A program made the translations under genes and the position numbers. The notes below the pieces were generated by a model, which was not told where the DNA came from, did no database searches, and saw nothing but the letters and a program-made list of their open reading frames with translations. This document shows, piece by piece, positions 38,466 through 47,105 of a stretch of DNA of 64,000 bases. Position 1 is the first letter of the stretch; every line of letters begins with the position of its first letter. This DNA is from Arthrobacter stackebrandtii (lineage in GTDB: Bacteria; Actinomycetota; Actinomycetes; Actinomycetales; Micrococcaceae): the NCBI RefSeq assembly GCF_017876675.1, contig NZ_JAGIOI010000001.1, positions 3,844,001-3,908,000 of the forward strand, in the 5' to 3' direction.

Positions 38466-39245
38466 GTGAACGCGCTCGAATCCCTCTTCATCCTGCTCGG
38501 CGGGCTGTGGGCCGGCACCATCAACACCGTGGTGGGTTCGGGCACGCTGGTCACCTTCCCCATCCTGATCGCCCTGGGCGTGGCCCCGGTCATGGCCGTG
38601 GTCAGCAACGCCATGGGCCTGATCGCAGGCGGCATTTCGGGAACGTGGGGGTACCGGCGCGAACTGCGCGGGATGCGCCACAACCTGGTGCGGCTCATGC
38701 CGGCGTCCATCCTGGGCGGCATCACCGGAGCGTACCTGCTGCTGCACCTGCCGGAATCAGTTTTTTCCGTGGTGGCGCCGGTGCTGATCGTGCTGGCGCT
38801 TGCGCTGGTCATATTCCAGCCGAAGCTGCAGCAGGCCATCAAGGTGCGGCGTGAAAATGCGCCGGCCGCCCGCTCGCACGACCTCGCGATGGTGGTGCTC
38901 GTGTACCTGGCCGGTGTTTACGGCGGCTACTTCGTGGCGGCCCAGGGAGTGCTCCTCGTGGCCATCCTGGGCATCTTCATGTCCGGCACGCTGCAAAACG
39001 CCAACGCCGTCAAGAACGTCCTGTCCCTGAGCGTCAACGTCATTGCCGCCATCTCCTACCTCCTTTTTGCCCCCGAAATGATCATCTGGCAAATTGTGGG
39101 CTTGATTGCCGTCAGCTCCCTCGCCGGCGGTTTCATCGGAGCCCGGATCGGGCGGAAGCTGCCGCCCGTGGTGCTACGCAGCGTCATCGTGGTGCTGGGA
39201 CTCGTCGCACTTTTCTTCATGATCCAGAAACTGGTTGCCGCATGA
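38466..39245 (+). CDS. TSUP-family (TauE/SafE) sulfite/anion exporter
   Basis: The 259-residue protein has about eight membrane spans and the two repeated TSUP signatures GGLWAGTINTVVGSGTLVTFP and AVYGGYFVAAQGVL-like (here VYGGYFVAAQGVLLVA). Such proteins export sulfite, sulfoacetate or related anions. The start is GTG. Its stop overlaps the methyltransferase start (ATGA). The substrate cannot be told from sequence. Confidence 0.87.
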   Translation: MNALESLFILLGGLWAGTINTVVGSGTLVTFPILIALGVAPVMAVVSNAMGLIAGGISGTWGYRRELRGMRHNLVRLMPASILGGITGAYLLLHLPESVFSVVAPVLIVLALALVIFQPKLQQAIKVRRENAPAARSHDLAMVVLVYLAGVYGGYFVAAQGVLLVAILGIFMSGTLQNANAVKNVLSLSVNVIAAISYLLFAPEMIIWQIVGLIAVSSLAGGFIGARIGRKLPPVVLRSVIVVLGLVALFFMIQKLVAA

Positions 39246-40048
39246 TCATCCACCTCGAATCTGCCAACGACCCCCGCGTCAGCGACTACGTCTCACTGAC
39301 CGACGTCCAGCTGCGCAAGGCCAAGGAGCCCGCCGAGGGGCTGTACATCGCCGAAAGCCCCAAGGTGGTGCGCCGTGCCCTCGCCGCCGGACACAGCCCA
39401 CGCTCCTTCTTTGTCTCGGAGAAGCGGCTGCCGGAAGTCCAGGACGTCCTTGACGCCCACCCCGGCATCCCCGCCTACGTGGGCACCGCCGCCATGCTCG
39501 AGGACATCACCGGCATCAACCTGCACCGCGGCGCCATGGCATCCATGCACCGCCCCGCGCCCGTTCCCGTTGAGGCGCTGCTGGTCGGGGCCCGCCGGGT
39601 GGCCGTGCTGGAAAACATCAGCGACCACACCAACATCGGCGCCATCTTCCGCTCCGCAGCAGCCCTGGGCATCGACGCCGTCCTCATCAGCCCCAGCTGC
39701 GGGGACCCCCTCTACCGTCGCAGCATCCGCGTCAGCATGGGCACCGTGTTCGCGATTCCCTGGGCCAGGCTTGAGAACCTCCCTGCTGGTTTGGAGCTGC
39801 TGCACGGCGCAGGATTTGCGACGGCGGCCCTCGCCCTGGAAGAGGATTCGCTCACCATCCATGAGCTCGCGGCGCGCAACGAGGACAAGCTCGCGCTCAT
39901 CCTTGGCAGTGAGGGCTACGGCCTGAGCCGGGAGACCTTGGACACGGCACAAAACACCGTCATGATCCCGATGTACGCGGGAGTTGATTCGCTCAACGTC
40001 GCCGCTGCCAGCGCGGTGGCATTCTTCGCCACGGACCCGCGCCGCTGA
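39242..40048 (+). CDS. TrmH/SpoU-family RNA 2'-O-methyltransferase
   Basis: This 268-residue SPOUT enzyme has an N-terminal substrate-binding part (SDYVSLTDVQLRKAKEPAEG, YIAESPKVVRRAL) and the C-terminal knot with motif 1 NISDHTNIGAIFRSAAALG, motif 2 LILGSEGYGLS and motif 3 IPMYAGVDSLNVAAASAVA. It methylates the ribose of a tRNA or rRNA nucleotide; which one is not clear. Its ATG overlaps the TSUP gene stop, and the two are co-transcribed although functionally unrelated. Confidence 0.92.
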   Translation: MIIHLESANDPRVSDYVSLTDVQLRKAKEPAEGLYIAESPKVVRRALAAGHSPRSFFVSEKRLPEVQDVLDAHPGIPAYVGTAAMLEDITGINLHRGAMASMHRPAPVPVEALLVGARRVAVLENISDHTNIGAIFRSAAALGIDAVLISPSCGDPLYRRSIRVSMGTVFAIPWARLENLPAGLELLHGAGFATAALALEEDSLTIHELAARNEDKLALILGSEGYGLSRETLDTAQNTVMIPMYAGVDSLNVAAASAVAFFATDPRR

Positions 40049-40132
40049 GTCCCTTGAGCCCCGCGCCAATGGCAGGGCAGCGGGCTGCAGCCCGGACCGT
40101 CCGGGAGGGCCGGGCGGGAGTAGGCTGGCACC

Positions 40133-40591
40133 ATGAAGCTTGATGAGAAAGTCCCTGATTTTTCACTGCCCGACCAGCACGGGAAAGTACGCACCCTAAA
40201 GGAACTGACCGCCGACGGGCCGCTCGTGGTCTTCTTCTACCCGCTGGCCGGCAGCGGCGGCTGCACCAAGGAAGCCTGCCACTTCCGGGACCTGCAGGCG
40301 GAATTTGCCGCTGCCGGCGCCTCCATCGTGGGCATCAGCACCGACTCCGAAGCCAAGCAACTGGAGTTCGCCACGAAGAACAGCTTCAACTATCCACTCT
40401 TGAGCGACAGGAAAGGCGAGGTCGCAGATCTCTTTGGCGTCCGGCGTCGGCTGCTGGCAAAATCCCTGCCCACCAAGCGGGCCACCTTCATTGTTGACAG
40501 GGACGCCATCCTGCGTTTCGCGGTGTCAAGCGAAACCAACATGGACCTGCACGCCGACCAGGCGCTGGCGGCGCTGGAGGCCATGAACTAG
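40133..40591 (+). CDS. bcp: Thioredoxin-dependent peroxiredoxin, BCP type
   Basis: This 152-residue peroxiredoxin reduces hydroperoxides. The active site reads FYPLAGSGGCTKEACHFRD: the peroxidatic Cys follows PxxxSxxC (Ser in place of the usual Thr), and a resolving Cys stands five residues later, as in BCP/PrxQ enzymes with an internal disulfide. The C-terminal RATFIVDRDAILRF is typical. No signal peptide, so cytosolic. Confidence 0.92.
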   Translation: MKLDEKVPDFSLPDQHGKVRTLKELTADGPLVVFFYPLAGSGGCTKEACHFRDLQAEFAAAGASIVGISTDSEAKQLEFATKNSFNYPLLSDRKGEVADLFGVRRRLLAKSLPTKRATFIVDRDAILRFAVSSETNMDLHADQALAALEAMN

Positions 40592-40752
40592 AACCGGCCC
40601 GCAAGGAGTCCGGCCGGAACCGGTTCCGCCGCGGCCCGATGTGGCCCGGCTTGGTGAATCTGCCGGGAACCGGTAAAGTTTCTAGCTGGTCCCAGTGGCC
40701 ATAACATTCATCCGTCTGGCAAAATCCAGGCAATAACACTCTGAGGTTCACA

Positions 40753-41007
40753 GTGAAGCAGAACACCCACCCCAAGTACGAAGCCATCGTTTTCAACGAC
40801 CTCGCTTCCGGCACCAAGTTCCTGACGCGCTCCACCGCCACGTCCAGCAAGACCATTGAATGGGAAGACGGCAACACCTACCCCGTCATCGACGTGGAAA
40901 TCTCCTCAGAGTCGCACCCGTTCTACACCGGCAAGCAGCGCATCATGGACAGCGCCGGCCGTGTCGAGCGCTTCAACGCACGCTTCGCAGGTTTCGGCAA
41001 GAAGTAA
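40753..41007 (+). CDS. rpmE2: 50S ribosomal protein L31 type B
   Basis: This 84-residue protein has the L31 segments [18 protein letters not shown] and [25 protein letters not shown] and lacks the Cys-x2-Cys zinc pair, so it is the zinc-free (C-minus) form. In several bacteria such forms are made under zinc shortage under Zur control; I found no clear Zur box in the 160 bases upstream. The start is GTG. Confidence 0.95.
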   Translation: MKQNTHPKYEAIVFNDLASGTKFLTRSTATSSKTIEWEDGNTYPVIDVEISSESHPFYTGKQRIMDSAGRVERFNARFAGFGKK

Positions 41008-41141
41008 TTCATCCGCCCCTGCACCGGCCCGCACCGGGCAGCGAACAGCCGACTTACTTGTCGTGTTTTCGCCGCCAGGTGCGGGCCAGCTGTTTAAGCG
41101 GCGGTTTTGCCTGGAGCACGGACTGACGCGAAGATGGAGGA

Positions 41142-42203
41142 ATGGCAATTCTTCTGCACGGCGAATACAAGGTCCACGGCGGCAAGCTGGTGGTGGTTGA
41201 CACCCACGTGGCGGACGGGCGCCTGAGCGGCGTGCGGGTCAGCGGAGACTTCTTCCTGGAACCCGACGAGGCGCTCGACGCCATCAACAACGCACTGGAG
41301 GGGCTTTCCGCCAGCCTCCCTGCCGAGGCCATTGCCGAGGCAGTCACCGCGGCGCTGCCGCCGGATGCCGTGCTCTTCGGCTTCTCCCCGCAGGCCGTGG
41401 CCATCACGGTCCGCCGCGCCTTGACGAAGGCCTCCAGCTGGATCGACCACGAATGGGACATCATCGCGCCCACGGTCTTGCCGACGGCGGTCAACGTCGC
41501 CCTCGATGAGGTGCTGACGGAGGAAGTGGGTGCCGGGCGGCGCAACCCGACGCTCCGGTTTTGGGACTGGGATGAACCGTCCGTGGTGATCGGCAGCTTC
41601 CAGTCCTACCGCAACGAGCTGGACCCGGCAGGCGTGGAGAAGTACGGCATCCACGTGGTGCGCCGGATCAGCGGCGGAGGCGCCATGTTCATGGAGGCCG
41701 GCAACTGCATCACCTATTCCCTGTACCTGCCCCAGACCCTGGTGGACGGGCTGAATTTTGAAGATTCCTACAAGTTCCTGGACGCCTGGGTGCTCGCGGC
41801 GCTCGAGTCCATGGGCATCGAGGCGTATTACGTTCCCCTCAACGACATCGCGACCGACAAGGGGAAAATCGGCGGAGCTGCACAGAAGCGGCTCAGCAAC
41901 GGCGCCATGCTCCACCACGTCACCATGAGCTACGACATCGATGCCGACAAGATGGTCGAGGTGCTGCGGATCGGCAAGGAAAAGCTGTCCGACAAGGGCA
42001 CCCGCTCCGCCAAGAAGCGCGTCGACCCGCTGCGGCGCCAAAGCGGCATGAGCCGGGAGGACATCCTGGCACGCATGGCCGAGACCTTCACCGCCCGCTA
42101 CGGTGCCCGCCCCGCCAGCCTCACCGACGAAGAGCTGGAAGAGGCCCGCCGCCGCGTCGAGGGCAAGTTCGGCACGGAGGAATGGCTGCACCGCGTCCCA
42201 TGA
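41142..42203 (+). CDS. Lipoate-protein ligase, permuted two-domain form
   Basis: The protein of 353 residues starts with a domain like the C-terminal/accessory lipoate ligase domain (residues 1-90, GEYKVHGGKLVVVDTHVADG). The catalytic LplA-type domain follows, with RRISGGGAMFMEAGNCITYS and the lipoyl-binding Lys in KIGGAAQKR. In E. coli LplA the order is the opposite. It should attach lipoate to dehydrogenase E2 or GcvH proteins; whether it accepts octanoate cannot be told. The stop overlaps the next gene as ATGA. Confidence 0.85.
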   Translation: MAILLHGEYKVHGGKLVVVDTHVADGRLSGVRVSGDFFLEPDEALDAINNALEGLSASLPAEAIAEAVTAALPPDAVLFGFSPQAVAITVRRALTKASSWIDHEWDIIAPTVLPTAVNVALDEVLTEEVGAGRRNPTLRFWDWDEPSVVIGSFQSYRNELDPAGVEKYGIHVVRRISGGGAMFMEAGNCITYSLYLPQTLVDGLNFEDSYKFLDAWVLAALESMGIEAYYVPLNDIATDKGKIGGAAQKRLSNGAMLHHVTMSYDIDADKMVEVLRIGKEKLSDKGTRSAKKRVDPLRRQSGMSREDILARMAETFTARYGARPASLTDEELEEARRRVEGKFGTEEWLHRVP

Positions 42204-43267
42204 GCCTGCCCACCAGCGCCGCAGCGACCCGGGGGAGACGCTGGCCCAACCAGCCGCCGGCCTCGTTCGCCTTTGTCATGGCCACCGGAATCGTCTCCTC
42301 CGCCCTGCTCGACGCCGGATGGACCCGCACCTCCTGGACCCTCCTGTGCATTGCCGCGGCAGGGCTGGTGGTGCTGCTGGTTGGCCTGGTGGGCCGGCTG
42401 CTCACGCACACCAACGATGCCGTCGCCGACTTTCGCAACCCGCACAAGGGATTCGGCTATCTGACCGTGGTGGCTGCCATCAACGTGGTGGGAATCGGCT
42501 TCCACCCCGTGGCGCCCGCCGCCACCTGGATCATGGCTGCCATGAGCATGCCGCTGTGGCTCTTCCTGGCCTACGGGGTTCCGCTGTCCATGATGCTGCG
42601 GACTGAGATCGGTGAGACGCGCCGGCCCCGGCTGCTGCCCGTCGATGGCACGTGGTTCCTGTGGGTGGTCTCCACCCAGTCCCTGTCCATGGCTGCCGCC
42701 TCGCTGGCCTCCGGGGGCAGCAGCGTGCGGCTGCTCAGCGACACCGCCGTGGCATTCTGGGGTGTGGGCATCATGCTGTACTTCACGCTGACCACCCTGG
42801 TGATGCTGCGCCTGCTGACCGGAGGCGAGAACCTGGGCGGGATCGTACCCACCAACTGGATTTTCATGGGTGCAACCGCCATCACGGTGCTGGCCGGTTC
42901 CATGATCCTGCACCTGCCGTCCGAGGTCCCCGTCATCGCCGTGGCCGGCGCCACCGTGGGCGGCATCAGCTACCTGCTGTGGGCCTTCGGCCTGTGGTGG
43001 GTGCCGCTGCTGGTGGCCTTCGGCTTCTGGCGCCACGTGGTGCGGCGAGAACCGCTGCGCTATGGCACCTCGCTGTGGTCCATCGTGTTCCCCCTGGGCA
43101 TGTTCGCCGTGGCCACATTCAGGTTCGGCAAGGAAAACCACATGCCCCTGGTTGCATGGGTTGGCGATGTCACCACCTGGGTGGCCGTGGCAGCCTGGCT
43201 GGCCGTTGCCCTGGGCATGCTGTTGACGTTCACCCTCTGGATGCGGCGCGGGGCTCCCGCCACCTAA
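42200..43267 (+). CDS. TDT-family (TehA/SLAC1-like) transporter
   Basis: The 355-residue protein has about ten membrane spans and begins with the family mark PASFAFVMATGIVSSALL. The TDT family covers tellurite resistance TehA, malic acid transporters and SLAC1 anion channels; the substrate is not predictable. I choose the ATG at 42200, which overlaps the ligase stop; an ATG 18 bases earlier is also open. Its TAA lies in the loop of the hairpin that follows. Confidence 0.85.
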   Translation: MSLPTSAAATRGRRWPNQPPASFAFVMATGIVSSALLDAGWTRTSWTLLCIAAAGLVVLLVGLVGRLLTHTNDAVADFRNPHKGFGYLTVVAAINVVGIGFHPVAPAATWIMAAMSMPLWLFLAYGVPLSMMLRTEIGETRRPRLLPVDGTWFLWVVSTQSLSMAAASLASGGSSVRLLSDTAVAFWGVGIMLYFTLTTLVMLRLLTGGENLGGIVPTNWIFMGATAITVLAGSMILHLPSEVPVIAVAGATVGGISYLLWAFGLWWVPLLVAFGFWRHVVRREPLRYGTSLWSIVFPLGMFAVATFRFGKENHMPLVAWVGDVTTWVAVAAWLAVALGMLLTFTLWMRRGAPAT

Positions 43268-43283
43268 GTGGCAGGAGCCCCGC
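43248..43283. terminator. Hairpin spanning the TDT-gene stop codon
   Basis: A 16-bp stem with one mismatch (43248-43263 with 43268-43283) has the loop CTAA, which contains most of the TAA stop of the transporter gene. pepN ends 20 bases further on from the other side, so it may serve both. Confidence 0.7.
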
Positions 43284-43303
43284 ATTCAGGCGTGGATTTG
43301 GTG

Positions 43304-45937
43304 TCAGGCGGCGGCCTGTGCCCGCAGTGCCCGCAGAAGCTGGTCACGCTGCTCCACCACGATCCGGCGCAGCCCCGCGGCGGCATCCGGGTGTTCCGCC
43401 AGCCAGGCGTCCGTGCGGTGCACGACGGAATGGTGCTCCGGCGCGGTGCCGGGCTCCAGGTCCTGCGACACCGGGAACAGCCCGCGCACAATGCGCCCGG
43501 CAATTTCCAGGCTCCTCGAGCTCCACACGTCCTCGATCGCAGCAAAGTACGGTTCGATGTACGGCTCGAGCAGTTCCGCTGCGCCCACCGTGAACCCGGC
43601 AATCGTGGCGCTGAGCAGTTCATTGCTCAGCTCGGACCCCACCACGGCCTCCTGCCAACGGGCAGCCTTGCCCTGGGGGTCCGGCAGCGCCGCCACGGCG
43701 AGACAGCGGTTGGCCCGGTGCTCGGCCGTGGTGTCGGCTGCCAGCTCGCCATCCAGCTCGGCCGTCGTCGCGGCCCCGCGTGCCGCGAGCTGCTGCCACA
43801 GCAGCCAGCGCAGGCTGCCGTCCACCACCAGCCCGGCCGGGACGTCGCTGCCGGCAAGCAGCTGCCTGCTCCAGGCGTTCACGGCATCCGTGCTGCGCCC
43901 CAGCAGTGCCAGGGTGCGCGCCCACACCAGCTGTTCGTCGCTGCCGGCACCCGCCTGCGCCAAATGATGTTCGACGCCGGCCCGCAGGACGTCGCGTGCG
44001 CCGTCACGGTCCGCGGCCGGGCAGTACTGGGCCAGTGCGAGCAGCGAGTTGTCGGCGAGGGTCTGCAGGAGGCTCGTGTCCGCCTCCCCGCCTGCTTGGG
44101 ACACAACCGTGCGAAGGTACACGGCGGCCGGCAGGAGCCCGTCCCGCGTGGCGTTCCACAACGCGGACCAGACCAGGCTGCGGGCCAGGGGGTCGGCAAC
44201 AGTGCCCACGGAAGCCAATGCGGTGGAGAGCGAAGCTGCGTCGAGACGGACCTTGGCGTACGTCAGATCCTCGTCATTGACCAGCACGAGGTCGGGGGAG
44301 GGGCGCCCCACTGCCTCTGCCACGATCGTCTGCGCCCCCACCACATCAAGTGCGAACGAGTCGCTCCTGACCAGGGCTCCGCCGTCGTGCCTGAAAAAAC
44401 CGACCTTCAGGCGGTGCGGGCGCACGGCTGCGCTGCCGGTGACGGGGTCCAGGGCCGTCTGGCTGATGGTGAGCTGCGTGACGGCGCCCTTGTCCGTGTC
44501 CAGGTCCGGGAGCAGGGTGGACATGCCTGAGGTGCCCAGCCACTGGGCGGCCCATTCGTTCAAGTCGCGGCCGGAGGCCTTGCTGAGCGGGACGAGCAGG
44601 TCATTGAGCGAGGTGTTCCCGTATTCGTGCGTGCGGAAGTACTCGCGGGAGCCGGCGATGAACGCATCCTGGCCCACGTACGCTACCAGCTGCTTGAGGA
44701 CGGAGGCGCCCTTGGCGTAGGTGATGCCGTCAAAGTTGGCCTTGGCCGCCTCGAGGTCCGGGATGTCGGCGACGATGGGGTGCGTGGTGGGCAGCTGGTC
44801 CTGCGTGTACGCCCACGCCTTGCGGCGGCTGGCGAACATGGTCCACGACTTGGGTCCCCACGGCGTGGCCTCCGCGACGGCGAGATGGCCCATGAAGTCG
44901 GCGAAGGACTCCTTCAGCCAGAGGTCGTCCCACCAGCCCATCGTGACGAGGTCGCCAAACCACATGTGCGCCATCTCGTGCATGATCGTGTTGGCGCGCT
45001 GCTGGTAGGCGGTGTCGGTGGCGCGGGAGGCGTGCAGGTACGACTCGGTGAAGGTGACCAAACCGGGGTTTTCCATGGCGCCGAGGTTGTATTCGGGCAC
45101 GAAGGCCTGGTCGTACTTGCCGAACGGGTACGGGTAGTCGTAGAGCTCGTTGAAGTACTTCAGCCCGGCCTTGGTGACCTTGAAGATCTCCTCCGCGTCG
45201 AAGTGCGGGGCGAGGGATGCGCGGCAGTACGCGGCAAGCGGGATGTCCAGCGTCTGCCCTGCGTGGGAGCTGTCCGGCCCGAACGCCATGGAGAAATGGT
45301 CCTCCGCCTTGAAGTAGGGGCCGGCCAGGACCGTGGTGATGTAGGTGGAGATGGGCAGCGTGGGCGCAAACTCCCAACGGACGGTTCCCGCGTCCGGCAG
45401 TTCCTTGCGGCTGCTCACGGACTGGTTCGAGGCGACCTCCCACGCTGAAGGCGCCGTGACGCGGAAGGTGTAGGGAGCCTTCAGGTCGGGCTGTTCAAAG
45501 TTGGCGAACACGCGGCGGGCGTCGGCGGGCTCGTACTGCGTGTACGTGTATGTCTTGCCGTCGGCGGGGTCCACAAAGCGGTGCAGGCCCTCGCCGCTGC
45601 TGGAATAGGCGGCCGTTGCGCGGACCACCACCGTGTTCTCTGCCGCCAACCCGGGCAGGTGGATGCGCGAGCCGTCCACCACCTCCGAGATGTCAAGCGC
45701 AGTTCCGTTCAGGACCACGGACTCGACGCTCGGGCCGATGAAGTCCAGGAACGTAAAGGTGCCGGCAGCGGTGTCGGCGGAGAAGGTGATGGTGGTGGCG
45801 CTGGGGAAGCCCGGGATTGCCGGGTCTTCTGCCAGGCCCAGGTCCAGTTCAACGTCGTAGTTGTGGACCGTGAGGAGGGATTTTCGGGCGGCTGCTTCGC
45901 TTCGCGAAAGATTATGGTTTGACACCATTTCATTCAA
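43304..45937 (-). CDS. pepN: Aminopeptidase N (M1 family)
   Basis: The 877-residue cytosolic metallopeptidase trims N-terminal residues from peptides. The substrate-binding GAMENPG, the zinc site HEMAHMWFGDLV with the third ligand Glu in WLKESFADF, and a catalytic Tyr region further on are complete. The long C-terminal ERAP1-like helical domain follows from about residue 530. The start may be the first ATG (45937) or the one three codons later. Length is usual for actinobacteria. Confidence 0.95.
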   Translation of the reverse strand: MNEMVSNHNLSRSEAAARKSLLTVHNYDVELDLGLAEDPAIPGFPSATTITFSADTAAGTFTFLDFIGPSVESVVLNGTALDISEVVDGSRIHLPGLAAENTVVVRATAAYSSSGEGLHRFVDPADGKTYTYTQYEPADARRVFANFEQPDLKAPYTFRVTAPSAWEVASNQSVSSRKELPDAGTVRWEFAPTLPISTYITTVLAGPYFKAEDHFSMAFGPDSSHAGQTLDIPLAAYCRASLAPHFDAEEIFKVTKAGLKYFNELYDYPYPFGKYDQAFVPEYNLGAMENPGLVTFTESYLHASRATDTAYQQRANTIMHEMAHMWFGDLVTMGWWDDLWLKESFADFMGHLAVAEATPWGPKSWTMFASRRKAWAYTQDQLPTTHPIVADIPDLEAAKANFDGITYAKGASVLKQLVAYVGQDAFIAGSREYFRTHEYGNTSLNDLLVPLSKASGRDLNEWAAQWLGTSGMSTLLPDLDTDKGAVTQLTISQTALDPVTGSAAVRPHRLKVGFFRHDGGALVRSDSFALDVVGAQTIVAEAVGRPSPDLVLVNDEDLTYAKVRLDAASLSTALASVGTVADPLARSLVWSALWNATRDGLLPAAVYLRTVVSQAGGEADTSLLQTLADNSLLALAQYCPAADRDGARDVLRAGVEHHLAQAGAGSDEQLVWARTLALLGRSTDAVNAWSRQLLAGSDVPAGLVVDGSLRWLLWQQLAARGAATTAELDGELAADTTAEHRANRCLAVAALPDPQGKAARWQEAVVGSELSNELLSATIAGFTVGAAELLEPYIEPYFAAIEDVWSSRSLEIAGRIVRGLFPVSQDLEPGTAPEHHSVVHRTDAWLAEHPDAAAGLRRIVVEQRDQLLRALRAQAAA

Positions 45938-46037
45938 TCACGGACCCCCGAAAAAGGCCCCCCGGCCAGTGCCCCCGGTGCCGGGACCGTCGGTGCACCG
46001 GGTTGGGCGGGCGCCAGGCCATGGCGCGGACAACTGC

Positions 46038-47105
46038 TCAGGTGGACATGAGGTGCACGGCGCCGAACGCCAGGGCGGCGATCAGGGCCCATGAACAAAG
46101 AGCCATGACCGTGGCCCGCAGCCCCGTGTTCAGCAGCTCGCGGATGCGGACGCTGGAACCGAGCCCGAACAATGCCGCACCCAGGGCAATGTCCTGTGCC
46201 AGTGCCCCCGCCTCGATCGCGGACTCCGGCAGCCACCCCGTGGTGCGCAGCGCCACCATGGCCAGGAAGCCCAGCACGAACAGCGGAACCACCGGTGGAA
46301 ACTTGGGCGCCTCCACGGCCTCAAGGGTGGTGGCGCGGCGCAGCTCCAGTGCCCTGGCATGGCTCCTGCGCTCCAGGGCGCCGGCCACGCCAACAATCGG
46401 GGCCAGCAGCACCACGCGGGTCAGCTTGACCACCACGGCGGCGCTCAGTGCAACGGCGCCGGCGGTCTGGGCGGTGGCCACCACCTGGCCCACGTCGTGC
46501 ACCCCCGCGCCAACCCACTGGCCAAATTGCAGCGGGCTGAGCCCCAGCGGGTTCATGAGCAGCGGCAGGATGCCGATGGCCAGCGTGCCGCACAGTGTAA
46601 CGAGCGCCACGGGGAGCACCGTGTCCTCATGCTTGGTTCCCTTGACGGCCGCCATGGCACCAATGGCCGACGCCCCGCAGATGGAAAATCCCGTGGCGAT
46701 CAGCAGGGGGGTGTCGCCGCCAAGCCGGAACAGCCGGCCCAGTGCCAGCGTGCCGGAAAAACTGAGCAGCACCACGCCGATGATGAGCGCCACGCTCACC
46801 CACCCCAGGTCCATGATGTCGCCCAGGCTGAGCTTGAGCCCCAGAAACACAATGCCGACCCTCATCAGGTGCTTGCCGGCGAAATTCAGCCCCTTGCGCC
46901 ACGGCCCCTCGCACAGGGCCTGCGTCCCCGGCAGGTTCACTGCCGCAATGCCAAGCACGACGGCGACGGTCATCGCCGGGAGCAGCGGCACCAGGGAGTG
47001 GACCAGGAGGGAGACGGCCACCGCGGCCACCGCCGCTGCAAGGCCGGGGCCCAGCGAACGGGCCGTGGCAGCGAAAGGCGCCATCCCGCCGTCGGGCCTC
47101 ACCAT
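46038..47105 (-). CDS. YeiH-family putative sulfate exporter
   Basis: This 355-residue membrane protein has about ten spans and the UPF0324/YeiH marks GIVFLGLKLSLGDI, IATGFSICGASAIGAMAAV and WVGAGVHDVGQVVA. The family is annotated as putative sulfate exporters on thin evidence. The start overlaps the upstream SDR stop; the GTG at 47102 (GTGA overlap) and an ATG at 47084 are alternatives. Co-transcription with the SDR gene is likely. Confidence 0.85.
   Translation of the reverse strand: MVRPDGGMAPFAATARSLGPGLAAAVAAVAVSLLVHSLVPLLPAMTVAVVLGIAAVNLPGTQALCEGPWRKGLNFAGKHLMRVGIVFLGLKLSLGDIMDLGWVSVALIIGVVLLSFSGTLALGRLFRLGGDTPLLIATGFSICGASAIGAMAAVKGTKHEDTVLPVALVTLCGTLAIGILPLLMNPLGLSPLQFGQWVGAGVHDVGQVVATAQTAGAVALSAAVVVKLTRVVLLAPIVGVAGALERRSHARALELRRATTLEAVEAPKFPPVVPLFVLGFLAMVALRTTGWLPESAIEAGALAQDIALGAALFGLGSSVRIRELLNTGLRATVMALCSWALIAALAFGAVHLMST

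Noticed and set aside
40592-40752. Zur box before rpmE2
   Set aside because: Expected for zinc-free L31, but no convincing palindrome was found.
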